64,000 nt of DNA from Amygdalobacter indicium. Its GTDB lineage: Bacteria; Bacillota; Clostridia; Saccharofermentanales; Fastidiosipilaceae. How positions within the stretch are numbered: the first letter of the stretch is position 1; each line of letters begins with the position of its first letter. Positions 9,038-17,772 of the stretch are shown piece after piece. The DNA lies in assembly GCF_029101545.1 (NCBI RefSeq), contig NZ_CP118866.1, forward strand, positions 1,240,001 through 1,304,000, written 5' to 3'. Made by a program: the position numbers and the translations under genes. The notes under the pieces were generated by a model. That model worked only from the letters and a program-made list of their open reading frames with translations, was not told where the DNA came from and did not search any database.

Positions 9038-10210
9038 TTACAGCAAATTGCCGACAATTGTCCCGAGATAATTGCCGATAATATAGCCGAATAAGCCGAC
9101 AAAAATACCGGGGCCGATTAAAGAGTTCCACCCTTGCGAAATAGCCATGGCGGAAGCTGTAGCCGGGCCGCCGATATTGGCATTGGAAGCAATAATAGCC
9201 TCTTCCAGACTGAAATGGAAAATTTTGGCGCCGACGAAAGAAAAAAGCATATTACAGCAAACCATAATAAAGCAGAAAAGCAATAATAACGGTGCCGTTT
9301 TAATGATTAAAGGTAAGCTGGCCGGGACGCCGATAACGACGAAGAAAATGGAAATTAAGAAATTACCGACCACATCGGCGCCTTTAATACGTTCGCAAAA
9401 ACGCGGAAAGGCCGTGGCCAACAACATGGTAGCAGTTGTAATAATTAAATATGAATTACCTAATAACTGCCGCACTAAATTGCTGCAAAAATTGTCTGCC
9501 GGAATCACGGCGGCAAAGTAGTCGGCGGCACTATTGCTGACGGCAACAATCGCAGCGGAAACGGCAAACAAATAAGCCAAATCCACCGGCGTCAAACCGG
9601 CTTGAGCTTTTTCTGCCTTTTTCGCCGTCTCAACCTGCGGCAAATGGTGAAAATGTTTTTGGAAAAAGCCTAAGCGCGGGATGGTCACCAGAATAATAAA
9701 ATATAGTGCCATATTGAAGTTATCCGCAACTGTCGTCGCGGAAACTAAAGTTTTGTCAAGCTTGAAGACTTGGGCTAAAGCGACGAAATTAACGCCGCCG
9801 CCGATATAAGAGCCGGTCATCATCCCGGCAATTTCTCTCAAATTAGGGATGAGGCCTGCTAAAAGAGCATGTGCCGCCACAGCTCCGACAATAGTTCCCA
9901 GCGCCCCGATACCGAAAAGAATTAAGCTGCGCCCCGATTCTCGGAAAATACGCCGTAAATTACTTTGAAAAAGCAACATCGGTATGGACAAAGGAATCAC
10001 ATATGTCCAAATGTTATCGTAAACAGGCGATTCCAAAGGTAAGATGCGTAAATTGGTTAAGATGGCAGCGCCTAACAAGCCGATAACGGCAGCTGAAAGT
10101 TTTTGGGCCCAATTGTAGCGTTGTTCCAATTTTAAGGCTACAGCTGTAACAATTAAAAGGAATCCCCAAATAAGCCAAGTTTGTTCTGAATTAATTAAGG
10201 TTGTCGGCAT
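9038..10210 (-). CDS. DUF819 family integral membrane protein
   Basis: A 390-residue protein with about ten hydrophobic segments. It resembles the DUF819 (YjcL-like) family: an opening WGFLLIVTAVALKLEQ helix, a central GIGALGTIVGAVAAH segment, SYIGGGVNFVALAQ, and a C-terminal GGPATASAMAISQGW repeat-like motif. The family has an inverted-repeat architecture resembling bile-acid/sodium symporters, so a transport role is likely, but no substrate is known to me. It is preceded on the same strand by an Ala/Glu/Lys-rich anchored protein 68 bases upstream. Downstream is only a decayed antitoxin gene. Confidence 0.75.
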   Translation of the reverse strand: MPTTLINSEQTWLIWGFLLIVTAVALKLEQRYNWAQKLSAAVIGLLGAAILTNLRILPLESPVYDNIWTYVIPLSIPMLLFQSNLRRIFRESGRSLILFGIGALGTIVGAVAAHALLAGLIPNLREIAGMMTGSYIGGGVNFVALAQVFKLDKTLVSATTVADNFNMALYFIILVTIPRLGFFQKHFHHLPQVETAKKAEKAQAGLTPVDLAYLFAVSAAIVAVSNSAADYFAAVIPADNFCSNLVRQLLGNSYLIITTATMLLATAFPRFCERIKGADVVGNFLISIFFVVIGVPASLPLIIKTAPLLLLFCFIMVCCNMLFSFVGAKIFHFSLEEAIIASNANIGGPATASAMAISQGWNSLIGPGIFVGLFGYIIGNYLGTIVGNLL

Positions 10211-10278
10211 AATAATGTGACCTTCCTGAAATAAGAGTAATTTTGCCCATTATAAATGCCTTTTGTTACGCTGATATG

Positions 10279-10911
10279 TCAAGCTTTTTTGCTCTCGGCC
10301 TCTGTATGCGTTGTCTCCCCGGCCGTTTCGTTCGACTCCGGCTCAGCAGCGGCGACTTTCGGTTCTTCAGTGGCGGCCGCTTTCGTTGCTTGCGTTTCGG
10401 CAGCAGCCGGTTCCTGCTCGGATGTGACGACTTCCGGATTTTTCAGCTCTTTCGGCTCGGCAGCGACGGCTTTCAGTTCTTCAGTGGCGACGGGTTTCGT
10501 TGCTCGTGTTTCGGCAGCAGCGACTTTCGACTCGGATGCGGCGGCAACTTTCGGCTCTTCTTGCTTCTGCTCCGAAGCAGGCTGCTCGGTTGCCGTTGCA
10601 GTCGCTTGCGTCACTTGCACATCAGCACTGTCTGCTGCGGCCTTCGGCTTGCTGTCCTTAGCGGCTTTTTCTCTTTTAGCCTCTTTTTTTTCAGCAATAG
10701 ACGCCTTCATCGTTTGAATTAATGTGGACAAATCCATCTCGTGCACTCTACTGTCGCTGTTCCTGCCGCCGGCAACCTTCAAATAAATCGAGAAAATATT
10801 CAAGGTATTCTCAGGCTCTTTACCTTCCCAAAGTTGCATCTGAATCTTGCCCAAAAGCAGGACCAAATAAATAACCAGCATAAAGCCGAAAATTATAGCT
10901 AAAATATGCAT
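10279..10911 (-). CDS. Membrane-anchored Ala/Glu/Lys/Pro-rich protein, function unknown
   Basis: I do not recognise a family. Residues 3-22 form one transmembrane helix at the extreme N-terminus. A short ordered part follows (about 25-75, with WEGKEPENTLNIFSIYLKV). The rest, about residues 75-210, is low-complexity Ala/Glu/Lys/Thr/Pro sequence, probably disordered or helical. Two 24-residue copies begin AAAETRATKPVATEE and AAAETQATKAAATEE and are separated by 14 residues. The two are similar in DNA too, so the tail probably grew by duplication. The GC-rich biased DNA also opens long meaningless frames on the other strand. It lies between the LOG-family and DUF819 genes, all leftward, 11 bases from the former. 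Confidence 0.65.
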   Translation of the reverse strand: MHILAIIFGFMLVIYLVLLLGKIQMQLWEGKEPENTLNIFSIYLKVAGGRNSDSRVHEMDLSTLIQTMKASIAEKKEAKREKAAKDSKPKAAADSADVQVTQATATATEQPASEQKQEEPKVAAASESKVAAAETRATKPVATEELKAVAAEPKELKNPEVVTSEQEPAAAETQATKAAATEEPKVAAAEPESNETAGETTHTEAESKKA

Positions 10912-10922
10912 GCGTTCCTCCG

Positions 10923-11477
10923 TTAAAATTCCGCCACTACATGATAAGTGTTGATATATTCGGCTATCTCGTTCAGGCTGTCGGAGAATAAAACATTATT
11001 TCTTTGCGCCTGCCCCAGATAACCCTCATGTACCATTAAGTCCAGCTGCTGCCTCAAAGGTTCATAATATGAAGCAATGTTGTAAAAAACGCAAGGTTTA
11101 TCATTCTGCCCGATTTTGGCCCAAGATACGACATCAGCTATTTCTTCCAAAGTTCCTAAACCGCCGGGTAAAGCGATAAAAGCGTCGGCCATATTGATTA
11201 AACGTTTCTTGCGTTCCAGCATATCCGGCACTTCGTAAAATTCCGTTAAACCTTTGTGCGCACCTTCATGTTCAATCAGAAAGCCGGGCATAATTCCAAT
11301 TACTCTGCCCTTGTTCTGCAATACTGTATCGGCCAGCAGACCCATCAAGCCGTCATTACCGCCGCCGTAAATCAGTTGATGACCGTTCGTCGCTATCCAT
11401 TTACCTAAATTTGCCGTTTTTCGGGCGTAAATCTCTTTCGTGCCCATTTTGGCACCGCAAAATACCGTAATATTCAC
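10923..11477 (-). CDS. LOG-family nucleoside 5'-monophosphate phosphoribohydrolase
   Basis: A 184-residue Rossmann-fold protein of the TIGR00730/LOG (YvdD-like) family, which splits the N-glycosidic bond of nucleoside 5'-monophosphates. It shows the glycine-rich GGGNDGLMG (residues 38-46) and the family signature LPGGLGTLEE (103-112). The frame continues to 11546, but AGGAGGGG stands six bases before a GTG at 11477, which gives the normal family length, so GTG is chosen. It is the first gene of a probable leftward run with the anchored protein and the DUF819 gene. Its physiological substrate in this organism is unknown. Confidence 0.82.
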   Translation of the reverse strand: MNITVFCGAKMGTKEIYARKTANLGKWIATNGHQLIYGGGNDGLMGLLADTVLQNKGRVIGIMPGFLIEHEGAHKGLTEFYEVPDMLERKKRLINMADAFIALPGGLGTLEEIADVVSWAKIGQNDKPCVFYNIASYYEPLRQQLDLMVHEGYLGQAQRNNVLFSDSLNEIAEYINTYHVVAEF

Positions 11478-11576
11478 AATCGCCCCTCCTGCTCGTTTTT
11501 TTCTATTATACTTGATTAAATTTATTTGTGGGAATTGACTCCGCAAACTGAGAACGTCCGTTATCTTCTCTCGCCG

Positions 11577-13208
11577 TCATTTTTGCCTATCGGCGAAATA
11601 AGCCCGTAACTTGGCTAACAATTCATTTAGGGGAATTCCCGACCGCTCACTCATATCGCTGACCTTGGCCTTAGGTAGCATAATTCGGGCCAACGGCGTA
11701 TCCAACGCCCGGAATTTGAAGCTCAGAGTGAATAAATAACTTTTCAAGTTTTTATCCGCCGCCAACAAATCTTTGAGCATCGTCTCGGCGTTAATCTCCT
11801 CCGGCACGATTTTCTGCACCTTTTCAGGCGGGACGGCAGCTGCCTGCCCGACGCTAGGCGCAGCAGACGCCTCGTTGTTTGCGGGCGCCGCCTCCTTTTC
11901 CCAAGTCAATAAAGTGCGGGAACCCTGTAAAGAGCGAATGTGCGTGCAATCTTGCATCATTTCCAGAATACCGCGAAATTTCCCCGTTTTATCCCGGACA
12001 GCCGTATAAAGAATATAAATAAAAACATCCGGCTTATTAATCCAGAATTCCGCCTGTTCCTGTTCGCCGCTTCTGAACTTGGTAATAATTTCCTCCACAA
12101 TATGGACGCTTTTGCGCGGATGGCAATTTTTCACATTCCGGCCTATAACATTAAGCGAGCGCGGGAAAACCCTTTTAGGCGTGTCATTATAAAATTTAAC
12201 AATTTCATTCTCATCGACATAGCAAAAATCTACCGGCATATGGCGGAAAAGCAAATTAATTTGTTCCAAAGTCATTTTACCGTTACTGACTTCCAACTCG
12301 CCGCCTGCTTGCGGCTGCGGATAATATTTTCCCACCAGGGCCGCTAAATCAGCGGCAAAATTCGAAATGTCGGCGGCAGTGCCCGCATTAGTGCCGGCAG
12401 CAGTGCCGGGCGTTGCTGTTGTCGTTTCGGCAGCAGCATCCGGCGGATTGACAGTAATATTGGCAAAACCTATTTCCTGATCGCCGCGGCGCATCAATTC
12501 AAATTCCTCCGGGGTAATTAACGCTAAAGATGTCGGATATAAAACCGTCTCTTCTTTTTGCATCAAATCCAAGACATCCGCCACAATATCAGCCTGCAAG
12601 CTGATGAATTTTTCCTCGTTCGCCGCTGTCAGCAAACTCATGTTGCCATCCACACTTGTCTCTTCGGCGCTCAGCAGTAATTTATACGCACTGTCGATTT
12701 CTTGCCGGACAAAATCGTCCAAGGTCCACATCGTTGTCGTCGGGCGGGTAAAACCCTTGCGTTCCAAAAGCGGATACAGTTGATTCTGTTTGCGTTGTAA
12801 ATGCTTGCGCCAGGCAGAAAGCGGCTCATACAGGGCCAACCATTGATTTTTAATTGCCGGATATTGCACCAGCTCCTGAATTTGCCCCAATATTTCACGA
12901 ATTTTGTCATTTTCCCGATAATAACAACTTAAAGGATGCTCCGGCGGTAAATCCGGTCGTTCCCGCACCAGAACGCCGTCGAACAAAGTAATCATTGCCT
13001 GAATATCTTCTTTCCGACATTCATCTTCAACTTCCGGCTTCAATTCCTGTTCAATCAGGGCAACTTCATACGGTTGCAGACTTTTAACTTGCAATTGCAG
13101 CTGCGCCTGCGCTTGAGCCAAAGTCAACTCGCCCCGATCATAGGCTTCTTTTATTTGAAAAGCCCGTTTCAATTTTTCTGTATCTATATTCGGTAAAAAT
13201 TCCCGCAT
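11577..13208 (-). CDS. DUF438 / hemerythrin-like / PAS / DUF1858 sensor protein
   Basis: A 543-residue cytoplasmic multidomain protein. Domains, by resemblance: DUF438 (about 1-75), a hemerythrin-like HHE region (about 85-230, with WRKHLQRKQNQLYPLLERKG), an Ala/Thr-rich linker, a PAS fold (about 310-430), a second linker, and a DUF1858-like small domain at the C-terminus. Such proteins occur in anaerobes and are thought to sense or handle oxygen, NO or iron. No output domain (kinase, GGDEF, HTH) is attached, so how it signals is unclear. It is divergent from arginine deiminase. A plausible promoter (TTGCCC, 17 bases, TATCAT, reading leftward) lies at 13269-13297. Confidence 0.78.
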   Translation of the reverse strand: MREFLPNIDTEKLKRAFQIKEAYDRGELTLAQAQAQLQLQVKSLQPYEVALIEQELKPEVEDECRKEDIQAMITLFDGVLVRERPDLPPEHPLSCYYRENDKIREILGQIQELVQYPAIKNQWLALYEPLSAWRKHLQRKQNQLYPLLERKGFTRPTTTMWTLDDFVRQEIDSAYKLLLSAEETSVDGNMSLLTAANEEKFISLQADIVADVLDLMQKEETVLYPTSLALITPEEFELMRRGDQEIGFANITVNPPDAAAETTTATPGTAAGTNAGTAADISNFAADLAALVGKYYPQPQAGGELEVSNGKMTLEQINLLFRHMPVDFCYVDENEIVKFYNDTPKRVFPRSLNVIGRNVKNCHPRKSVHIVEEIITKFRSGEQEQAEFWINKPDVFIYILYTAVRDKTGKFRGILEMMQDCTHIRSLQGSRTLLTWEKEAAPANNEASAAPSVGQAAAVPPEKVQKIVPEEINAETMLKDLLAADKNLKSYLFTLSFKFRALDTPLARIMLPKAKVSDMSERSGIPLNELLAKLRAYFADRQK

Positions 13209-13268
13209 CTGTTTCTCCTTCTGCTCCGCCTTCTACACGTCTTCCATCGTCTGAAGCTGTCTGAAACC

Positions 13269-13297
13269 ATGATAATCTTTAGTAAGAAATAGGGCAA
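13269..13297 (-). promoter_or_regulatory. Putative promoter of the DUF438 gene
   Basis: On the minus strand TTGCCC (13297-13292) and TATCAT (13274-13269) are spaced by 17 bases, about 60 bases before the start codon at 13208. Confidence 0.45.
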
Positions 13298-13390
13298 ATA
13301 CAGCTTACGTAGCGGAGCGAGTATTTCCTGTTTTGCCGCACTTTTACCGACCGAAATTTAGGCAATGAGCGCAGTTGTTGCGCGCAAACA

Positions 13391-13419
13391 TTCCGCAAAT
13401 ATTCAAATCAAGGTATAAT
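13391..13419 (+). promoter_or_regulatory. Putative promoter of arginine deiminase
   Basis: A perfect -10 TATAAT at 13414-13419 has a weak -35 TTCCGC at 13391-13396, 17 bases upstream. The start codon lies about 25 bases after the predicted transcription start. The weak -35 could mean dependence on an activator; no clear ArgR palindrome was seen. Confidence 0.55.
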
Positions 13420-13450
13420 AGAGAATAAGTTTCAGACCGAGGAGGTGTCT

Positions 13451-14671
13451 ATGCCCTTAGTTAATATTAAATCGGAAATTGGTAAATTGCAGGCAGTTAT
13501 TCTGCATCGGCCGGGACGGGAATTGTTGAATATCACGCCGGAAATCATGGCCGACTTATTGTTTGATGAATTGCCCTTTTTGGACGAAGCGCAGAAAGAA
13601 CACGATAATTTCGCCGAGATTTTGCAGAAACAGGGTTGTAAAGTTTATTATTTGGAAGACTTGGCGGCGGAATCAATTACAGATGAATCCATCAGGCAGG
13701 AATTTATCGACACCTATCTGCAAGAGGCTGATATTGCCGTGCCGCGTGAAATGCATCTTCTGCAGCAGTACCTTTACAGTTTGAATAATTATGACCTGGT
13801 ATTGAAGATGATGGAAGGTATGCGCAAAAACGAATTGCCGTTGTACAACAAAACGACTTTGGTTGAAATGACGGAGAAACGTTCCTTTTTCGTGACCGAG
13901 CCGATGCCGAATTTGTATTTTACCCGTGACCCTTTCGCCTTTGTCGGTAACGGTGTCAGTTTGAATCATATGTGGTCTGTAACCAGACGGCGGGAGACTT
14001 TGTTCGGGCGGATGATTTTCCGCTATCATCCTTTATTTCGGCAGGAAAATTTGCCCTTGTGGTACGATCGGCACGACGGTTTGTCGATTGAAGGCGGCGA
14101 TATTATTGTTTTGTCCGATAAAGTTGTGGCTGTCGGTGTCAGTCAGCGGACAACAGCTGCAGGTGTTATGCGTTTAGCGCACAATTTGCTTACAAGCGGC
14201 AGCGGTTACGAGACGGTTCTGGCACTTACAATTCCTAAATCGCACGCTTTTATGCATCTTGATACAGTTTTCACCATGGTTGATCGGGACTTGTTCACCT
14301 TGCATCCGCAGGTGGATGAAACTTTGGAGATTTATGCCCTGACTTTGCGCGGGAAAGAAATTCACACCGATTTTCTGGGTAATGATTTGCAGGCAGTTTT
14401 GAAGCGTTATTTGCATATTCCGGCCGTAAGATTGATTCGTGAAGGTAAAGGTACGGTAATGGATGCGATCAGGGAGCAGTGGAGCGACGGTTATAATACT
14501 TTGGCTATCAGTCCGGGCGAGGCTGTTGTTTACGATCGTAATGTTTATACAAATGAAGAACTGGACCGTTACGGGGTGAAATTACATGTTTTGCGCTCCG
14601 GTGAACTTTCACGCGGGCGCGGCGGCCCCCGTTGCATGTCGATGCCTTTAAGACGTCTGAATTTGGATTAA
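13451..14671 (+). CDS. arcA: Arginine deiminase
   Basis: Converts L-arginine to citrulline and ammonia, the first step of the arginine deiminase pathway that yields ATP and raises pH. The 406-residue protein has the family landmarks: HRPGREL (residues 19-25), FTRDPFAF, SIEGGDIIVL, the HLDTVFTMVD motif with the catalytic His, and the C-terminal GGPRCMSMPL with the catalytic Cys at 395. The start is ATG 13451, five bases after AGGAGG, although GTG 13445 is in frame. It stands alone: a strong terminator follows and no ornithine carbamoyltransferase, carbamate kinase or antiporter gene is nearby in this window. Confidence 0.93.
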   Translation: MPLVNIKSEIGKLQAVILHRPGRELLNITPEIMADLLFDELPFLDEAQKEHDNFAEILQKQGCKVYYLEDLAAESITDESIRQEFIDTYLQEADIAVPREMHLLQQYLYSLNNYDLVLKMMEGMRKNELPLYNKTTLVEMTEKRSFFVTEPMPNLYFTRDPFAFVGNGVSLNHMWSVTRRRETLFGRMIFRYHPLFRQENLPLWYDRHDGLSIEGGDIIVLSDKVVAVGVSQRTTAAGVMRLAHNLLTSGSGYETVLALTIPKSHAFMHLDTVFTMVDRDLFTLHPQVDETLEIYALTLRGKEIHTDFLGNDLQAVLKRYLHIPAVRLIREGKGTVMDAIREQWSDGYNTLAISPGEAVVYDRNVYTNEELDRYGVKLHVLRSGELSRGRGGPRCMSMPLRRLNLD

Positions 14672-14727
14672 ATAAATCGTTCAGGATTGAGCCGTCCGAA
14701 TTAAGCGACAGCAAATATATGTTAAAC

Positions 14728-14760
14728 GAAGACCGCCTTGAATATCAGGCGGTCTTCTTT
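14728..14760. terminator. Bidirectional-type terminator between arcA and the HAD gene
   Basis: A perfect 11-bp stem (GAAGACCGCCT with AGGCGGTCTTC, 8-base loop) followed by TTT on the plus strand. It sits between convergent genes and may serve both. Confidence 0.8.
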
Positions 14761-14782
14761 ACAACCGGCTCAAACTCAACAG

Positions 14783-15592
14783 TCAATTAATTAAATTCAG
14801 CCGTTTAAGTGCCGCGCAAATGCCGTCGGCATCATTACTCAAAGTATGTTTAGGAAATTTCGCCAACAATTCCGGCTCGGCATTGGCCATCAAGTAATAT
14901 TTGCCCGCCGTCTGCAACATTTCCACGTCATTATAGCTGTCGCCGAAAGCGATAGTATTTTTCAACGGCACATGCAGATAGCGACAAAAGAGCTGCATCG
15001 CCCGACCTTTGTTGACACCCTTGTGCATAATTTCCACCAATTTTGCCGAAGACCTGGTGACTGATAATTGCGGGAAAGCCGCCTTAATTGCAGCGGCGAT
15101 CGCCGTAATTTTTCCGGGAGCGCAAATACACATAATCTTATTAACCGGCAAAGTCGACGGTAAAATTTCCGCCAAATTTCCGTTGATAACTTTCGGCGTC
15201 GCCCGCACAATATTCATCTCATTTTTGACCCGCTCGTCAAATTTACGCACATACCATTCGGCCGCCGTGTAAGCATTCCAAGTAAGGTCAAAGTCGTTAA
15301 TCTCAATAAAATTCACAATTTCCTGCGCTTTAGCGGCACTGAAGCCGACATTTTGCCACACTTCCCCTGCTTCGTTCAAAATCAACGCCCCGCTGTAACA
15401 AATCAGCGGACAATTGAACTGATAGCGCTCCAACAAAGGATAAAGTCCCAAAGGGCTGCGTCCTGAAATAATAACAAAAGGTATTCCGACCGCCTGCAAA
15501 TGTTTAATCGCCCGATAAGTCGGTACGGTAAGTTCATGCTTGCTGTTCAGCAAAGTACCGTCGCAGTCACTGAAAACTATTGTTTTTGCCAT
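14783..15592 (-). CDS. Cof-type HAD-superfamily phosphatase
   Basis: A 269-residue hydrolase of the Cof/YidA class (HAD type IIB), which dephosphorylates sugar phosphates or similar small phosphoesters. The nucleophile motif is DCDGT (residues 9-13), motif II is VIISGRSP, the conserved Lys is in VNKGRAMQ, and motif IV is GDSYNDVEML. It lies only 21 bases after the histidine kinase gene and is probably the last gene of that transcript. The substrate is unknown, and the position behind a two-component system does not define it. Confidence 0.85.
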   Translation of the reverse strand: MAKTIVFSDCDGTLLNSKHELTVPTYRAIKHLQAVGIPFVIISGRSPLGLYPLLERYQFNCPLICYSGALILNEAGEVWQNVGFSAAKAQEIVNFIEINDFDLTWNAYTAAEWYVRKFDERVKNEMNIVRATPKVINGNLAEILPSTLPVNKIMCICAPGKITAIAAAIKAAFPQLSVTRSSAKLVEIMHKGVNKGRAMQLFCRYLHVPLKNTIAFGDSYNDVEMLQTAGKYYLMANAEPELLAKFPKHTLSNDADGICAALKRLNLIN

Positions 15593-15613
15593 ATAAGCCT
15601 CCGTATCTCAGCA

Positions 15614-16972
15614 TTATACCGCTTTTTCAGACGATATATCACGTTCTTCCGGTTTTAATTGTAATGAGAAACACATGCCGCCTTCAACTTCAGCAAATTG
15701 ATATTTTATCTTATATGTCTGCAAAATGTTGCGAATTAAATAAAGGCCCAAACCGGTGCTGTGTTCTGACAGTTTTTGCGGCAACAGCGCGAAGGCATCC
15801 CGGATATCTTCCTGACTCAAAGGTTGACAGGTATTGAAGACGCACAGGCAGCCGGCGGCAATGTAGATGCGGATTTTGCCCTGCGCAAGCGTGTATTTGA
15901 CGGCGTTGCTGATCAGATTGGCCAATACCTGGCGGCAAGCTATTTCCGGTAAATAAATACAGGTATCACCGACATCGATCTGTAAATCAAGTTGTTTTTC
16001 CTGCACCAGAACTTCATGTTCTTTGACCAATTCCTGCAACAGGGGGGCCAATTCCAGTTTTTCAGTCGGCGGTTTCAGCTCCGCCAATTTGGAAATAACC
16101 AAAATTCCGCGAATCATGGCATGCAGGCGATCGACAACGGCAATCGACAGCTGCAGATATTTTTTATGATCTTTGTAGCGTCCGACATCATAAAGCATGT
16201 TTTCCAGCATAACTTTCAAACCGGCAAGCGGGGTTTTCAGTTCATGCGAAGTGCTGCGCAGAAAATTAACCTTCATTTTTTCCAAGGTCAACATTTCCTG
16301 ATTGCGCTGTTCCAGGTCGCTGATTGTGGTCAGCAACTTACGATAAACGCTGTTTATCTGGCGGTTCAAGTCGGCAATTTCATCCTGACCGTTTTCCGGC
16401 AAATAGGCGCTTTTATCAAGTTCTTCCATGCGCTTTGTCACCTGCATGCTGCGATAAATCGGGCTGGTTACAATTTTGGCGTAAATATAGGAAGTTATCA
16501 GGGCGAATAAAACACAGGCAATTAAAGTGTAAGGCAGGAAGCTGAAGCTCTTGTCTCTGGCCGCCATGTCGACATCTTCGGTGGACATAACCTGCAACAA
16601 TAATTCCTTGCCGGCAGCTGTATGAATAGTTCTGTCAACAATGAAAACATAATTGCTTTTGCTTTGCCCGGCGAAATTGAATTCCGTCGCCAATTCCGCG
16701 TCTTTCTGCTCCTTCGGGTCACGCACCAGCGCCTTAATTGTGTTATTGCGGGAAAAAGCCTCAACTGCCTGTTTGAGCAAATCCTCATCGAAGCCCTCGA
16801 ATGTCTGGGCGATCAAACCGGCCTGCCGCTGCAGTAATTTCTCCTGATTATCTATGTTGCTGTAATAAAAATGGCTGTAAAAAATAAAATGCATCACGGC
16901 AACCAGCGCCAGCATCAGAGAGCAGGTCAGAATAAATATTTTCGGAAAAAGTTTCAAGCGCATTTTACTCAT
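15614..16972 (-). CDS. Sensor histidine kinase
   Basis: Membrane sensor of 452 residues. A first transmembrane helix lies near residues 9-28, followed by an extracytoplasmic domain of about 120 residues, a second helix near 145-165, a HAMP-like linker, and a kinase core. The phosphorylated His is in SHELKTPLAGL. The ATP-binding boxes are NLISNAVKYT (N box) and STGLGLYLIRNIL (G box). The gene follows its response regulator with a four-base gap. The upstream ABC genes on the same strand suggest the pair controls, or is signalled through, that transporter, as in BceRS/VraRS-type envelope stress modules. That link is an inference. Confidence 0.88.
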   Translation of the reverse strand: MSKMRLKLFPKIFILTCSLMLALVAVMHFIFYSHFYYSNIDNQEKLLQRQAGLIAQTFEGFDEDLLKQAVEAFSRNNTIKALVRDPKEQKDAELATEFNFAGQSKSNYVFIVDRTIHTAAGKELLLQVMSTEDVDMAARDKSFSFLPYTLIACVLFALITSYIYAKIVTSPIYRSMQVTKRMEELDKSAYLPENGQDEIADLNRQINSVYRKLLTTISDLEQRNQEMLTLEKMKVNFLRSTSHELKTPLAGLKVMLENMLYDVGRYKDHKKYLQLSIAVVDRLHAMIRGILVISKLAELKPPTEKLELAPLLQELVKEHEVLVQEKQLDLQIDVGDTCIYLPEIACRQVLANLISNAVKYTLAQGKIRIYIAAGCLCVFNTCQPLSQEDIRDAFALLPQKLSEHSTGLGLYLIRNILQTYKIKYQFAEVEGGMCFSLQLKPEERDISSEKAV

Positions 16973-16976
16973 AAGC

Positions 16977-17633
16977 TCACGATTTCTTCAACATATAGCC
17001 GACGTTGCGGACCGTAACGATACAATCCAAGTTCAACTTACGGCGCAATTCTTTGATATAAACATCAATAACCCGGTCATAAGGGATTTCATCTTTTTCC
17101 TGCCAAACGTGGTCCAAAATTTGTGCTCTGGTCAAAACCTTATCGCTGTTTTGACAAAGGTATTTCAAGATTTCCAGTTCCTTAGGATTAATCGCCACTT
17201 TTTCCCCTTTATACGTCGCTTCATACGCCGAAAAATCCACCTGACAGTCCTTATAAATAAAGACTTCATAGTTGGAATAATAACGCTGCAGCAAAGCTTT
17301 AATTCTGGTGCCTAAAAGGGGCAGAGAAAAAGGCTTCTCGATAAATCCGTCCGCCATATGGGCAAAGGCGCTGATTTTATATTCTTCATCGCCGAAGGCT
17401 GTCATCATGAGAATGGGAATTTTGCTGGTCGTTCTGATATGGCTCAACAGATCCAAACCGTTCAATTTCGGCAGCATGATATCCAGAAGTATAAGGTTGA
17501 ACTCTTCCCGTCTGAACAAAGTTAAGGCTTCCAAACCGTCTTTGGCAGCCTTGCACTCATAGCCCATATCACGGATATATTCGCAAACACCTTCCAATAT
17601 CAGCTCATCATCTTCTACAACTAAAATTCTCAT
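16977..17633 (-). CDS. OmpR/PhoB-family response regulator
   Basis: A 218-residue transcription factor. The receiver domain (about 1-118) has the acidic pair at ED(8,9), the phospho-acceptor Asp51 in LLDIMLP, a Thr in MMTAF and Lys100 in IEKPF. The C-terminal winged helix (about 125-216) includes LTRAQILDHVW and a closing VRNVGYML typical of the family. It forms an operon with the histidine kinase downstream. A separate promoter exists in the gap to the ABC genes, so the pair can be transcribed on its own. Confidence 0.92.
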   Translation of the reverse strand: MRILVVEDDELILEGVCEYIRDMGYECKAAKDGLEALTLFRREEFNLILLDIMLPKLNGLDLLSHIRTTSKIPILMMTAFGDEEYKISAFAHMADGFIEKPFSLPLLGTRIKALLQRYYSNYEVFIYKDCQVDFSAYEATYKGEKVAINPKELEILKYLCQNSDKVLTRAQILDHVWQEKDEIPYDRVIDVYIKELRRKLNLDCIVTVRNVGYMLKKS

Positions 17634-17654
17634 ATTCTCTCCCTGAAAAACTGC

Positions 17655-17697
17655 TTGCCCGGATTGTTACCGTTCAGGTCGCCAATTTCCCGGGCAA
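17655..17697 (-). promoter_or_regulatory. 5' leader hairpin of the two-component operon
   Basis: TTGCCCGG and CCGGGCAA form an 8-bp stem with a long loop. With the promoter at 17707-17736, transcription would begin at about 17700, placing this hairpin at the very 5' end of the mRNA. A short T run follows, so it could instead end read-through from the ABC genes. Confidence 0.4.
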
Positions 17698-17706
17698 CAC
17701 AGTTAA

Positions 17707-17736
17707 ATACTAATTTATACGTTCAAGTGCTGTCAA
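17707..17736 (-). promoter_or_regulatory. Promoter of the response regulator/kinase operon
   Basis: On the minus strand a consensus -35 TTGACA (17736-17731) and -10 TAGTAT (17712-17707) are spaced by 18 bases. Confidence 0.6.
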
Positions 17737-17772
17737 CTGCTATAACTGCTGCAGCGGGGCAGCGGCGAGCTT

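Noticed and set aside
8785..9071. Plus-strand frames between antiporter and DUF819 genes
   Set aside because: The minus strand carries a recognisable antitoxin core in the same place; the plus frames have no family features or ribosome sites.
10243..10722. Two overlapping plus-strand frames of about 155 residues
   Set aside because: Shadows of the low-complexity Ala/Glu gene on the other strand; translations are repetitive Ser/Phe/Cys strings.
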